Virus record (IMG/VR): IMGVR_UViG_3300031957_003819
Span: 1-49,070 of that record
Direction: 5' to 3' (one strand)
Length of the DNA: 49,070 nucleotides
Source: a virus
A model generated the notes under the pieces. That model did no database searches and had not been told where the DNA came from. It saw only the letters and a program-made list of their open reading frames with translations. Shown here in pieces: positions 24,974 to 31,819 of the stretch. How positions within the stretch are numbered: position 1 is the first letter of the stretch; each line of letters begins with the position of its first letter. The position numbers were made by a program, and so were the translations under genes.

Positions 24974-26538
24974 GCCCGCGCCCTCACACGCGAGAACGGC
25001 GACCGGCTCGACCGCGCCGCGATCTTCGGCGGCGTCCGGTCGGCGGCGGGGGTCTCCACAATCGAATAATTTTCACCGCCGCCCCACCACGCATATTCCG
25101 CGGACTCCATGACGTCGGCGTGGTTGTTCTTCTTCAGCTTGGACTCCATCACCATGTCGCCGTCGCGCTTCACGGTCTGCATCACGGCGCCGCCGTCGAT
25201 TGCCGCAAGGAACGTCGGCATTCCGACAGGACAGATCAGCAGGCGAGGGGAGCCATACTCACCGGCGGCGAGCAGCTTCTTGCCGGTCTCATGCCGGAGG
25301 TGCGGGTTGTCTTTCTTGGCCGGCGTCCGAAACTGAAGCCCCATCTCGCCAAGGATCGTGTAATAGGTCTCGGTCTCGTCGGTTGACGCCCAATCCCCGT
25401 AAGGATCGCCCCAGAGGACGACGCCGCTTTCCGTGTACCAGGGAAAATGCGTCTTCAGGACGTCGAGCATGTAATCGCCCTGCTTCCGCGCGCTCCGGAG
25501 GTTCGGCTGCGTCCGGGCGTTCATCTCGAAATAGCCGCGCCACTGGTTGTTGATCTTCTGCCAGAACGTGGCGCCGCCATTCAGTGACGGGTCATAGCCG
25601 ATGATCGGGGGCACGCCCTTCACCGGCCGCAGGCGCTCCTTGGCGACGTGCCATGTCTTCTTGAAATCTGGATAACGGGGAGTCCCTGACTTCGCGATGA
25701 CCAAGAGGTTCATGTAATCCCGCTTGATGTCGTCGATGTCGCCGGTGGCGCACATCGCCAGAATCTCCTCGACCTGTTGATAGGGGAGGTTCTCGGCTTC
25801 GGGGTTGATCTCGAACGTCTTGATCGAACCATCGACGTCGAAAACCGGCAGCACGACACCGGGCTGCATGAAGAATTCCCAGTCATCGGGCTTCCGGTAT
25901 TTGCGGTGGTCGTCGGCGCTCGCCCCCGGCGGCAACTGCGGATCATTCGGGAACTTGCGCGTCAGCGGAACCCAGTGATCGTTGGTCCGCGGCGCGTTCA
26001 TGTCCATCCGGCAAATCTTCTTGCGGTTGTAGGACGGGCAGTCGATGCGGCGGGGGAAGCGTCCGGCGCGCTGGCGGCCGGCGAGGAACAGCCGGTGTTG
26101 CGTGAACTGCCCCTCGTTGAAATTGACCGTGGTGTATTCGGTGGACCGGAGCTTCTTCAGGACCTTCTCGCTGTCGTCCTCGAACGCGAAGAACTCCACC
26201 TCGGCTTCAACATCCAGAAACTTCATCTTGTGGATCGCGGGCATCGACCCCTGGATGTCGCCGTAAATCTCCTCGGGGAACAGGTCGCGCCACGTCCGCA
26301 TGATCCCGCGCTCAAGCTCCCCCTCGGTGGAGCGGATCACGAGGTGGCGCGAGCGCCGGATCCCGTCGGTCCCCCGCGGAATGGTGCAGATGCCGTTTTC
26401 ACCCGCGTAAATCTCGAGACAGAGCCAGACCGTCTTCCCGCTCTCGACCGGCCCCTGCACGATCTTGACCGGCTTCGTGCATTCGAACGCGGCCTGAAGC
26501 GTCGGCGCATACTGGAAATCGTAGTGATGGACGCTCAC
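24970..26538 (-). CDS. terminase large subunit
   Basis: The 522-residue DNA-packaging motor has a Walker A motif G-P-V-E-S-G-K-T at residues 29-36, the phage-terminase variant with V-E-S-G-K-T, and a hydrophobic strand ending in E142 (T-T-V-N-F-N-E) as Walker B with its catalytic Glu. The C-terminal nuclease part shows I-I-G-Y-D-P-S near residue 310 and G-D-P-Y-G-D-W-A about 85 residues later, plausible RNase H-fold metal ligands. Start is GTG, overlapping the stop of the small upstream gene as GTGA. Confidence 0.88.
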   Translation of the reverse strand: MSVHHYDFQYAPTLQAAFECTKPVKIVQGPVESGKTVWLCLEIYAGENGICTIPRGTDGIRRSRHLVIRSTEGELERGIMRTWRDLFPEEIYGDIQGSMPAIHKMKFLDVEAEVEFFAFEDDSEKVLKKLRSTEYTTVNFNEGQFTQHRLFLAGRQRAGRFPRRIDCPSYNRKKICRMDMNAPRTNDHWVPLTRKFPNDPQLPPGASADDHRKYRKPDDWEFFMQPGVVLPVFDVDGSIKTFEINPEAENLPYQQVEEILAMCATGDIDDIKRDYMNLLVIAKSGTPRYPDFKKTWHVAKERLRPVKGVPPIIGYDPSLNGGATFWQKINNQWRGYFEMNARTQPNLRSARKQGDYMLDVLKTHFPWYTESGVVLWGDPYGDWASTDETETYYTILGEMGLQFRTPAKKDNPHLRHETGKKLLAAGEYGSPRLLICPVGMPTFLAAIDGGAVMQTVKRDGDMVMESKLKKNNHADVMESAEYAWWGGGENYSIVETPAADRTPPKIAARSSRSPFSRVRARA

Positions 26539-26723
26539 GGATGCTGTTCATCCAGCCGGTGGAACACCGCCAGAAACGTCAGCCGGACGTAGTAGGGGAT
26601 CGGCGCCGCTCCGGTCCGCCATGCCCGCAAATCATCGACGCTGAACCCCGTCGCCGCCGACATCTTGTCGAAGCCGCGCATCTTCAGCTTGTCCTGCCAT
26701 GCCTCGAATTCCGTTTTCGTCAT
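26535..26723 (-). CDS. small HTH protein, terminase small-subunit candidate
   Basis: The 62-residue product reads as a compact helix-turn-helix: a first helix, then M-S-A-A-T-G-F-S-V-D-D-L-R-A-W-R-T-G as the HTH, then a hydrophobic helix. The ATG at 26723 has a perfect AGGAGG five bases upstream, so the longer open frame is not used. It is translationally coupled to the large terminase, so a DNA-recognition subunit is the natural guess. It is much shorter than usual small terminases; the protein at 30424-30930 is a rival candidate. Confidence 0.6.
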   Translation of the reverse strand: MTKTEFEAWQDKLKMRGFDKMSAATGFSVDDLRAWRTGAAPIPYYVRLTFLAVFHRLDEQHP

Positions 26724-26811
26724 GTCCGCCTCCTGGTGGAGGCGAAGATGGCAGCGCGGGCGAATTCGCTGGACGCACTGAGCCCATGTTGATTTTTGCG
26801 ACCGGAAAGGA

Positions 26812-26891
26812 TGATTTCCATTTCGCTCGTCGACACCATTTTTCGCCGACATTTCAACGCGAAGAGGTGATTTCCATTCCGATAGTCGACA
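26812..26891. repeat. two 24-bp direct repeats upstream of the terminase genes
   Basis: Copies at 26812-26835 and 26868-26891 agree at 21 of 24 bases. Both begin TGATTTCCATT and end GTCGACA. They are 56 bp apart, in the gap between the upstream terminator and the small terminase gene, and could be a terminase or regulator binding site. Confidence 0.6.
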
Positions 26892-26906
26892 TCTCGTCGA
26901 CCAAAG

Positions 26907-26935
26907 AAAAACCCCGGTATCCTGAGACACCGGGG
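26907..26935 (-). terminator. intrinsic terminator upstream of the terminase operon
   Basis: A 7-bp stem CCCCGGT / ACCGGGG with a 10-base loop is followed on the minus strand by TTTTTC. It isolates the terminase-capsid operon from transcripts coming from the IS and from the accessory region. Confidence 0.78.
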
Positions 26936-27041
26936 CTCGCCCTTGAGGCGGGATATTCGTCCTGATCGGTCATCAGCTAGGGCAATGAGCGATAGCCTAC
27001 CGGCAGGAGGTGATTCACCATACCACAAGTCTGAAAGAAAA
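26936..27041. other. short gene-free stretch left of the IS
   Basis: With the repeats and terminator, positions 26724-27041 hold about 320 bp with no convincing gene. On the minus strand a small hairpin (GGTGAATCACC near 27010-27020) is followed about 80 bp later by the strong terminator, so a short terminated RNA is conceivable. A 39-codon frame runs through the terminator and is not credible. Confidence 0.35.
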
Positions 27042-27068
27042 GGGAATTATATAGTTCACTCCCTTGAC
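27042..27068 (+). repeat. left inverted repeat of the IS
   Basis: A 27-bp terminal repeat starting with GGGAATTATA and ending CCCTTGAC. It is the perfect reverse complement of 28621-28647. Confidence 0.9.
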
Positions 27069-27069
27069 C

Positions 27070-27201
27070 TCATTTCTTGACCGCTTTCTTCTTTTTCGCT
27101 TTTCGCTTTCGTTTCTTCGCGGCCTCCGATTTCGGCTTAGGCCGATAGGCCAGAACAACATCGGCGATGGCGTTGAGTGCTTTCATGGCCGCTTTCGTCA
27201 T
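27070..27201 (-). CDS. IS passenger: 43-residue protein with Lys/Arg-rich tail
   Basis: The ATG at 27201 overlaps the transposase stop as ATGA, and the frame closes 2 bp before the left inverted repeat. The first half is a short helix (M-K-A-L-N-A-I-A-D-V-V-L-A-Y); the last 20 residues are almost all Lys, Arg and Ala. Such a tail suggests nucleic-acid binding, for example helping transposase hold the left end. No family is recognised. Confidence 0.5.
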   Translation of the reverse strand: MTKAAMKALNAIADVVLAYRPKPKSEAAKKRKRKAKKKKAVKK

Positions 27202-28115
27202 GAGATCAGCCCTTCATAGGTCAGCCGCTTTCCCTTCGCGCCTTGGATGACGCTGTCGAGGCGCTGCATCGTGTGGCGCTTGACGTTGCCGTCATTGAGG
27301 CGGAACGCGAACTCATCGACGTAGCGGCCAAGATGCTTCTTGCTGGCGTGATGATAGACGCCGTGAAGCCCGCGCTTCATCACCGCGAAAACGCTCTCCA
27401 CGCCGTTTGTGGTCACGCCGTCGCGGGAATATTCGCCAGCGCTATGGTTGATGCTGGCGTGATTGAAAAAGAGCCCGCCCATATTGGCGTAAACGCCAGC
27501 TTCATCGGTGTGCAGCGTTGATCCGATCTCGACGCTTTGAACGATAATGTCTTGAACCGTTTGCGCGTCGGCGGTCTCAATCGTCATCGCCTTTGTCCGC
27601 CCGCCGCGCTCGCGCAGGGCGAGAACGGGCTGCTTGCCGACCGCGCCGCGACCGGCTTTCAGCTTTTTTACTTCGTGCTTATTGGCCTCCCGCCCGCCGA
27701 TATAGGTTTCGTCTATCTCGACAATGCCTTGCAGCTTTTCGAGTTCGCCGCCGCAGGCTTCCCGCAGCCGGTGAAGGATGAACCAAGCCGTCTTTTGCGT
27801 GACGCCGATCTGTTTCGATAGCTGTAGCGAGGATATGCCCTTCCGGCTCGTGACGAGCAGGTACATGGCGTAAATCCACTTGTGCAGCGGGACATGGCTG
27901 CGCTCGAAGATCGTGCCGGTGCGGATCGTAAAATCTTCCTTGCACTGGTTGCAGCGGTAATAGCCGTTTTTCCGGGCCGTGATCCGCTCACCTAGCCCGC
28001 AGACCGGGCAACGCGGCCCGTCAGGCCAAAGCCGCGCCTCAAGGTAGAGGCGCGCGCTTTCTTGATCCGGGAAGCGTTCGAAAAGCTGAAAAGTGGAGAT
28101 GGTGGATTTGCTCAT
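27198..28115 (-). CDS. IS1595-family transposase (ISXO2-like)
   Basis: The 305-residue transposase has a zinc ribbon (C36-x2-C39 and C55-x2-C58), an HTH around residues 92-118 and the ISXO2-type catalytic core. The core shows D135 in V-E-I-D-E-T-Y-I-G-G, D204 in L-H-T-D-E-A-G and the N-G-V-E-S-V-F-A-V-M-K-R-G motif (N237, E240, K247) that gives the D-D-N/E-K type. Length and motifs are complete, so the enzyme looks active. The ATG overlaps the stop of the preceding 56-residue ORF as TAATG. Confidence 0.93.
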   Translation of the reverse strand: MSKSTISTFQLFERFPDQESARLYLEARLWPDGPRCPVCGLGERITARKNGYYRCNQCKEDFTIRTGTIFERSHVPLHKWIYAMYLLVTSRKGISSLQLSKQIGVTQKTAWFILHRLREACGGELEKLQGIVEIDETYIGGREANKHEVKKLKAGRGAVGKQPVLALRERGGRTKAMTIETADAQTVQDIIVQSVEIGSTLHTDEAGVYANMGGLFFNHASINHSAGEYSRDGVTTNGVESVFAVMKRGLHGVYHHASKKHLGRYVDEFAFRLNDGNVKRHTMQRLDSVIQGAKGKRLTYEGLIS

Positions 28116-28285
28116 TAGGTTCTCACATCATGTGTTTGTGTGGGATCAAACCGCGCAGCCAAGTCATGCATTTGACGGCTGTCGATTTTTCCTTCTCGAT
28201 ATGCTTTTCCGAGAATACGCGCGATCTCCTCGTTCCAAATCCTGTGCGTAGCCTTGCGAATTTTTGCTTTGATCCATGTTAGCAT
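28115..28285 (-). CDS. IS passenger: 56-residue basic helical protein
   Basis: The ORF reads M-L-T-W-I-K-A-K-I-R-K and continues with a predicted helix ending in Q-M-H-D-L-A-A-R-F-D. An AAGGA site lies 7 bases before the ATG. Its TAA shares an A with the transposase ATG, so translation of the two is probably coupled. The first 122 bp overlap the Cys-rich ORF in another frame. No family is recognised. Confidence 0.5.
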   Translation of the reverse strand: MLTWIKAKIRKATHRIWNEEIARILGKAYREGKIDSRQMHDLAARFDPTQTHDVRT

Positions 28286-28394
28286 TTTCATTTCCTTGCT
28301 GTTTTGCGGGGCCGCAATTCATTGAACAGACGCCATCGTCCCAGCAGTCATCGCATGGGGGAACCGATCTAATTCCAAAGCGATAGCAGAACAT
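28164..28394 (-). CDS. IS passenger: Cys-rich 76-residue ORF
   Basis: The ATG at 28394 overlaps the preceding stop as TAATG. The N-terminal 30 residues hold five cysteines (F-C-Y-R-F, P-P-C-D-D-C-W-D-D-G-V-C, M-N-C-G), suggesting a small metal-binding knuckle. The C-terminal half is polar and overlaps the 56-residue ORF, so either this ORF is real only in its first part or the two share DNA. No family is recognised. Confidence 0.4.
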   Translation of the reverse strand: MFCYRFGIRSVPPCDDCWDDGVCSMNCGPAKQQGNENANMDQSKNSQGYAQDLERGDRAYSRKSISRRKNRQPSNA

Positions 28395-28570
28395 TACGAA
28401 ACCTCGCCGCTCTGGATTGCTGCGACGCAAGCGTCGCGATCAAAATATTCGACCTTCACGATTTCCACGCCGTTTTCTTCGAGGGCGGCAACGTAGGCGC
28501 GGGCTTCCTTTTCAGTGTCTTCGCAAAAAACAAAAGACTTGTTCTTGGTTTTAACTTCAGCGCGGATCAT
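28394..28570 (-). CDS. IS passenger: 58-residue acidic protein
   Basis: This is the first ORF of the IS operon, preceded by GGAG 8 bases before the ATG and a good promoter. The sequence alternates strands and helices (R-A-E-V-K-T-K-N-K-S-F-V-F-C-E-D, then E-A-R-A-Y-V-A-A-L-E-E-N-G-V-E-I-V-K-V) in a beta-alpha-beta order. No family is recognised. Confidence 0.5.
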   Translation of the reverse strand: MIRAEVKTKNKSFVFCEDTEKEARAYVAALEENGVEIVKVEYFDRDACVAAIQSGEVS

Positions 28571-28596
28571 TTCCGGGTCTCCGTTGCTACCCTCTT

Positions 28597-28625
28597 AATG
28601 TAGATAACTCCCCGGCCCTTGTCAA
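28597..28625 (-). promoter_or_regulatory. inward promoter of the IS
   Basis: On the minus strand TTGACA (28625-28620) and TACATT (28602-28597) are separated by exactly 17 bp, close to the sigma-70 consensus. Most of the -35 hexamer lies inside the right inverted repeat, so transposase binding at the end could repress its own transcription. Confidence 0.7.
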
Positions 28626-28647
28626 GGGAGTGAACTATATAATTCCC
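28621..28647 (-). repeat. right inverted repeat of the IS
   Basis: The 27-bp reverse complement of 27042-27068, ending in AATTCCC at the outer edge. Confidence 0.9.
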
Positions 28648-28664
28648 AAAATGAACACCCAAAG

Positions 28665-28690
28665 AAAACCCCGCCGTTTTACGGGCGGGG
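28665..28690 (-). terminator. intrinsic terminator before the IS
   Basis: A stem CCCCGCC / GGCGGGG with an 8-base loop is followed on the minus strand by TTTTCTTT. It ends transcription of the accessory operon 18 bp before the IS. Confidence 0.78.
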
Positions 28691-28767
28691 CAAGTCCGAC
28701 AAGAGGAAAGCCCTCACATTCGAAGGCACGCCGACAATCTCACGCCGGCGGGGGAAGGGGGACGCAC

Positions 28768-29061
28768 TCAGGCGGCGAGCGCCGACGAATTCTCCGGCGA
28801 GGAAACGTGACCGGTCTCGGCCTTGATAACCCCATCCTCCTCGGCACGCGCGGTCTGGTAGAAATGATATTGGTCGATGGTCTTGCCGTTCTCGTTCATG
28901 AGGTAGATCGAGCCGCTTTCAAGCTGGATGTAATCGCCGTCAGACGTGACGAAATTAACATTCTCGAGGCCGGGCGCTGCTTCCTCGCTCGAGACGTAGT
29001 GGACCATGGTGGTCTCCCAAAGACGGGCGCCGCGGTCGTTCAGTTGCTTGACGATGAACAT
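28768..29061 (-). CDS. hypothetical protein
   Basis: This 97-residue protein has a good GGAGAA ribosome-binding site before the ATG. It is beta-rich in the middle (N-V-N-F-V-T-S-D-G-D-Y-I-Q-L-E-S-G-S-I-Y-L-M) with an acidic tail. No family is recognised. It is the last gene before the intrinsic terminator at 28665-28690. Confidence 0.6.
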   Translation of the reverse strand: MFIVKQLNDRGARLWETTMVHYVSSEEAAPGLENVNFVTSDGDYIQLESGSIYLMNENGKTIDQYHFYQTARAEEDGVIKAETGHVSSPENSSALAA

Positions 29062-29129
29062 TTCTCCTACTCCTTCTGCTGTTTAGGATAGGAGGACGCT
29101 CTCACGACGCCGGCAATGGGCCTACGCAC

Positions 29130-29363
29130 TCAGCCGATCTCGGCGTCAACGATCTGCATCAGACGATGCCGCGCCCGCTCAAGGTGCCAGAGCGCTATCC
29201 CGCCATCCGCGTGGGATGACGCGAAATATTCGTCGCCATCCACCGTTCGCCCGACAATGACGACCTGATCCAGCCGCCCCACCGCCGCGTTGAGCACATA
29301 GTCGGGCTCGAAATCATTCTTCGTCACCCCCGTGAAGGTGACGACGTTGCTGTCGTCGGTCAT
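29130..29363 (-). CDS. small hypothetical protein
   Basis: This 77-residue protein starts at an ATG overlapping the stop of the HTH gene (ATGA), which fixes the start. It reads D-x-N-V-V-T-F-T-G-V-T-K-N-D-F-E-P-D then V-L-N-A-A-V-G-R-L-D-Q-V-V-I-V-G, compatible with a small alpha/beta domain. Being the partner of an autoregulated HTH gene it could be an accessory or counter-defence gene, but nothing in the sequence shows that. Confidence 0.55.
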   Translation of the reverse strand: MTDDSNVVTFTGVTKNDFEPDYVLNAAVGRLDQVVIVGRTVDGDEYFASSHADGGIALWHLERARHRLMQIVDAEIG

Positions 29364-29722
29364 CAGCCAATCGCCTCCATCCCACGGATCGCCAGCGGCA
29401 GCCACTTCGGCAGCCGCTCAGACTTCACATGACGCCCCACCGTCTTCGGCGTCATCCCCGTCGCCTTCGCGAACTGCGCCTGCGACATGCCGCTCCGCTC
29501 CAACCACGCGGCAAGCTCCGCGCCGGTCGTCGGCAGCGCCACCGCGGCCGGAATATTTTTCTCAGGCTCAGTCGGCTTCTCCTCCGCGTGCGCCGACGCC
29601 TGCCGCGCAGCCTCCGTCTTCCCTTGCTGACGCGGCTGGATCACAACCGCCGCCCTCTGCTTCGGGCGAAACTGTCGCGACAGCGCCCCATGCTTCCCCA
29701 TCAACGAAACTTCCGGCTCCAT
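29363..29722 (-). CDS. HTH transcriptional regulator
   Basis: The 119-residue protein has a basic, Gln-rich N-terminal half and a C-terminal helix-turn-helix: A-W-L-E-R-S-G-M-S-Q-A-Q-F-A-K-A-T-G-M-T-P-K-T-V-G-R-H is the canonical HTH. The ATG at 29722 has GGAGG five bases upstream; in-frame starts further up fall in the operator array. Three copies of the palindromic site TGGTCATYTGACYA lie 19-76 bp upstream, so the protein probably represses its own operon. Confidence 0.7.
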   Translation of the reverse strand: MEPEVSLMGKHGALSRQFRPKQRAAVVIQPRQQGKTEAARQASAHAEEKPTEPEKNIPAAVALPTTGAELAAWLERSGMSQAQFAKATGMTPKTVGRHVKSERLPKWLPLAIRGMEAIG

Positions 29723-29740
29723 ATAGTCCTCCATTCTTAC

Positions 29741-29798
29741 CATGGTCATTTTACTACCCATGGTCATTTGACCACACGCACCGCCGTGGTCATCTGAC
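29741..29798 (-). promoter_or_regulatory. three-copy operator upstream of the HTH gene
   Basis: Three sites share TGGTCAT: 29742-29755, 29760-29773 and 29786-29799 give or take a base. The middle one is a perfect 6-bp palindrome, TGGTCA-TT-TGACCA; the others have the same left arm and degenerate right arms (TTACTA, TGACTA). Spacing is 18 and 26 bp. They lie directly upstream of the HTH gene. Confidence 0.65.
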
Positions 29799-29799
29799 T

Positions 29800-30423
29800 A
29801 TCCGCCCGCAGACAATCCCGAAATCTCACGCACACAGACGAAAACCTGACACCAAAAACCAAAAAGCGAATCACCACCCGCAAACGCGCGGAAATCCAAC
29901 AAAAATTCAGAGGAGGACACCTATTGGCCTGAGCGCTCGCCGCCATTTTTGCCCCCGGGTGGCCGAAAAAAGTGACCCCCACCCCCCTCATTTTCGCGTG
30001 TGCGACAGCGTTTTGTGTCGCACATAGCAGCGCTAAGCCCATGATTTAACTAGCAATACACACGCTGCGCCCACTGATTGCGTATCAGTCGCCATGGCAA
30101 ACACTGAACCAATCGGTTTATCATACGCGCGTGATCTGGCGCGCTTAGGCGAAACCTGCACCTCCCCGTCCTCCCGTCGCTCTGCCTGTCTGCGCGCTGC
30201 TCGTGCTGCGGTGCTGTCATGCGTTGCGCTGTTCGTTGCAGTGTTGGTGAATGAGGAGGGCGGGCTGCGCCCGTTGTTGGCACTTCGCTTTCCCTTCTGT
30301 CGCTTGTTTGTGGTTATGGGTCGCAGCATGTGTGAGCGGCGGCGCTCCGGCTGTCATGCATGGCTCTACATGCAAACGCGCACAGGCGAGGCTGCTAGGG
30401 GCCTTAGCGTGGACGTTTGAGGG
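29800..30423. other. about 620 bp without a convincing gene
   Basis: Both strands have open frames here (for example 30094-30420 plus, 30033-30329 minus), but neither has a ribosome-binding site, a family likeness or normal amino-acid composition, and they exclude each other. The stretch contains a 9-bp dyad at 29999-30024 and several shorter inverted repeats between 30070 and 30150 (CTGAT-N5-ATCAG, AACC-N4-GGTT, ATCA-N8-TGAT). It could be a regulatory or replication-associated region. Confidence 0.4.
29999..30024. repeat. 9-bp perfect dyad TGTGCGACA / TGTCGCACA
   Basis: The arms at 29999-30007 and 30016-30024 are perfect reverse complements separated by 8 bases. No T-tract follows, so an operator or RNA hairpin is more likely than a terminator. 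Confidence 0.6.
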
Positions 30424-30930
30424 TTAGGCTTGCTTCGCCTTCATGGCCTCGCGGCCCTTGGCAACGTCCACGATCACCAGTTGGGATGCGTCGCCACGAT
30501 CTGATGCGGAGTCGTCTTCCTGCATCGCCTTAATCATGACGATCAGTTGATTGTACGGGAGCTTCCAGTCTTTCCATTCGAGCGATCGGCGGGCCATGCC
30601 GTACCAGTATGCGCCGGCGAGGTCGCGCGCCCGCTGAGTCGCTGCGAAGAAACGGGGGTGAGCGGTGCGCCAGGACGCCCAATTCTGTTCGGTTATGCCG
30701 AGCTCTGCCCTGATCTCCCGCGTGAACATGCCGATAGCGGCCAAGGCAAGCACACGGTCGGGCAGGTCGTCGCCGTAGTCGTCAATGGTTTCGGGCAAGC
30801 GCTTCAACACAGCCGCAGGATCGGAGCGCGCCAGCGACTTCTCGTATTCGCCCAAGGTCTGGCGCAGCGTCCGCACTTCGTCTTGCAGCTTCTCGGTTTC
30901 GGTCAGTTCTCGCTTGTCGCGCCGCGTCAT
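30424..30930 (-). CDS. HTH protein, terminase small-subunit-like
   Basis: This 168-residue protein has an N-terminal coiled coil (residues 10-40), then A-A-I-G-M-F-T-R-E-I-R-A-E-L-G-I-T-E-Q-N-W-A-S-W-R as an HTH, followed by a helical part F-F-A-A-T-Q-R-A-R-D-L-A-G-A-Y-W-Y. The HTH-then-helix order, with an A-R-D/E-x-A-D-A-like stretch, is that of many phage small terminases and also of some phage regulators. It is 4 kb from the large terminase, which argues for caution. Confidence 0.6.
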   Translation of the reverse strand: MTRRDKRELTETEKLQDEVRTLRQTLGEYEKSLARSDPAAVLKRLPETIDDYGDDLPDRVLALAAIGMFTREIRAELGITEQNWASWRTAHPRFFAATQRARDLAGAYWYGMARRSLEWKDWKLPYNQLIVMIKAMQEDDSASDRGDASQLVIVDVAKGREAMKAKQA

Positions 30931-30933
30931 GGC

Positions 30934-31203
30934 TTATCGTCCGGGGATTTTGGGCGAGCGCAGGCCCGTTGTTTTCGCGGTGATGGTTTTCTTAATGGCC
31001 TGCTGTTCCGTCAGGGGCTGCGGGCCGCCGGTGTTGAAGATCGCTTCGGCGACGTCGCCTTGGGTCACGTTCACGTTGACGGTGATGCTCTCGATTGCGG
31101 CGACAATGGCGGCAAGCTGGGCGTTCCCGGCGCTGACAAGTATGTTCAGAGCCTCCACCGCATCAGCGAGTCGCTCGGTTTCTTCCTCAATCGTCCCGGC
31201 CAT
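30934..31203 (-). CDS. small helical protein
   Basis: This 89-residue protein has a long Ala/Glu/Leu heptad-like helix (residues 5-40) and a basic tail ending S-P-K-I-P-G-R. No family is recognised. It overlaps the upstream gene by 17 bp and is followed 3 bp later by the TerS-like gene, so the two are likely cotranslated. Confidence 0.55.
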   Translation of the reverse strand: MAGTIEEETERLADAVEALNILVSAGNAQLAAIVAAIESITVNVNVTQGDVAEAIFNTGGPQPLTEQQAIKKTITAKTTGLRSPKIPGR

Positions 31204-31819
31204 AGTCGTCCTTCGCGTTTAGGTAGCCCTCGCGCCATGATGCAGCCGCGGGCGACGCCCGGTGATATGGGCAATCGCGGATATGGCGGCCAAGCACGAA
31301 CGCCATGTAGCCCTGATCTGTTTCAAGGGCCTGAATCTGCTCCTCTGTGGCCAAGGGGTCGTCAACCAGAATGAGCGTGTCGAGACGAGTCCTTGCGCCG
31401 GACGCCGCGAGAAGCTCCTGCACGGCCTGCATCCGGTTCAGGTGCTGCGGCCAGTCCAGGTATTCGGTCCTGATCGTCTCAAGCATCACATCGGGATCGA
31501 GTCCGACGCCCTCGGCGTCCGCAATGGCCCTGTGCGCCTCGCTGGCGGCCTTTCTCAATCGCTCCAGTGTCACGCGCACCGCACGATAGGCGCGCTCCTG
31601 CGGCCCTACAGCGGCCTTCTGCGCAGCCTTAGCGTCAAGCGCTGCGCATTCGGGTGCACCGTCTGCGTCCGCTTGCGCAAATGACAGCGGTCGTGGCGCT
31701 GGATCTGCGTGGGGTCGATGATCTCCGCCGACGCCTTGTCCACGATCATCAGTTTCAGGCCGTAGTACTCGAGCAGCCATTTCAACGTCGCGGTCATCCG
31801 CAATACTTGCTTGCCCCAT
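31187..31819 (-). CDS. hypothetical protein, 5' part overlapping the XRE gene
   Basis: The open frame codes for 210 residues. The C-terminal 140 (from A-A-Q-K-A-A-V-G-P-Q-E-R-A-Y-R) are helical and normal-looking; the first 60 run out of frame through the XRE gene. The ATG at 31819 does have GGAGG six bases upstream, so a nested start is possible. Alternatives are an internal GTG, or a -1 frameshift joining the XRE domain to this C-terminal part. No family is recognised. Confidence 0.5.
   Translation of the reverse strand: MGQASIADDRDVEMAARVLRPETDDRGQGVGGDHRPHADPAPRPLSFAQADADGAPECAALDAKAAQKAAVGPQERAYRAVRVTLERLRKAASEAHRAIADAEGVGLDPDVMLETIRTEYLDWPQHLNRMQAVQELLAASGARTRLDTLILVDDPLATEEQIQALETDQGYMAFVLGRHIRDCPYHRASPAAASWREGYLNAKDDYGRDD

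Larger units (their letters stand above)
27042..28647 (-). mobile_element. IS1595-family insertion sequence (1606 bp)
   Basis: The element is bounded by perfect 27-bp inverted repeats beginning GGGAATTATATAGTTCACT. It carries an ISXO2-type transposase, four small overlapping ORFs and an inward promoter. The family normally makes 8-bp target duplications. Here the flanks (AAAGAAAA left, AAAATGAA right) agree only partly, so no clean duplication is visible. It sits between two intrinsic terminators, outside all phage genes, a site where insertion would do little harm. Confidence 0.9.

Noticed and set aside
26720-27028. Minus-strand frame of 102 codons left of the IS
   Set aside because: It runs through the intrinsic terminator and the paired repeats, and ends inside the small terminase leader.
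30094-30420. Plus-strand frame of 108 codons in the gene-free region
   Set aside because: No ribosome-binding site, odd composition, a competing minus-strand frame of equal quality, and an orientation opposed to the operon.
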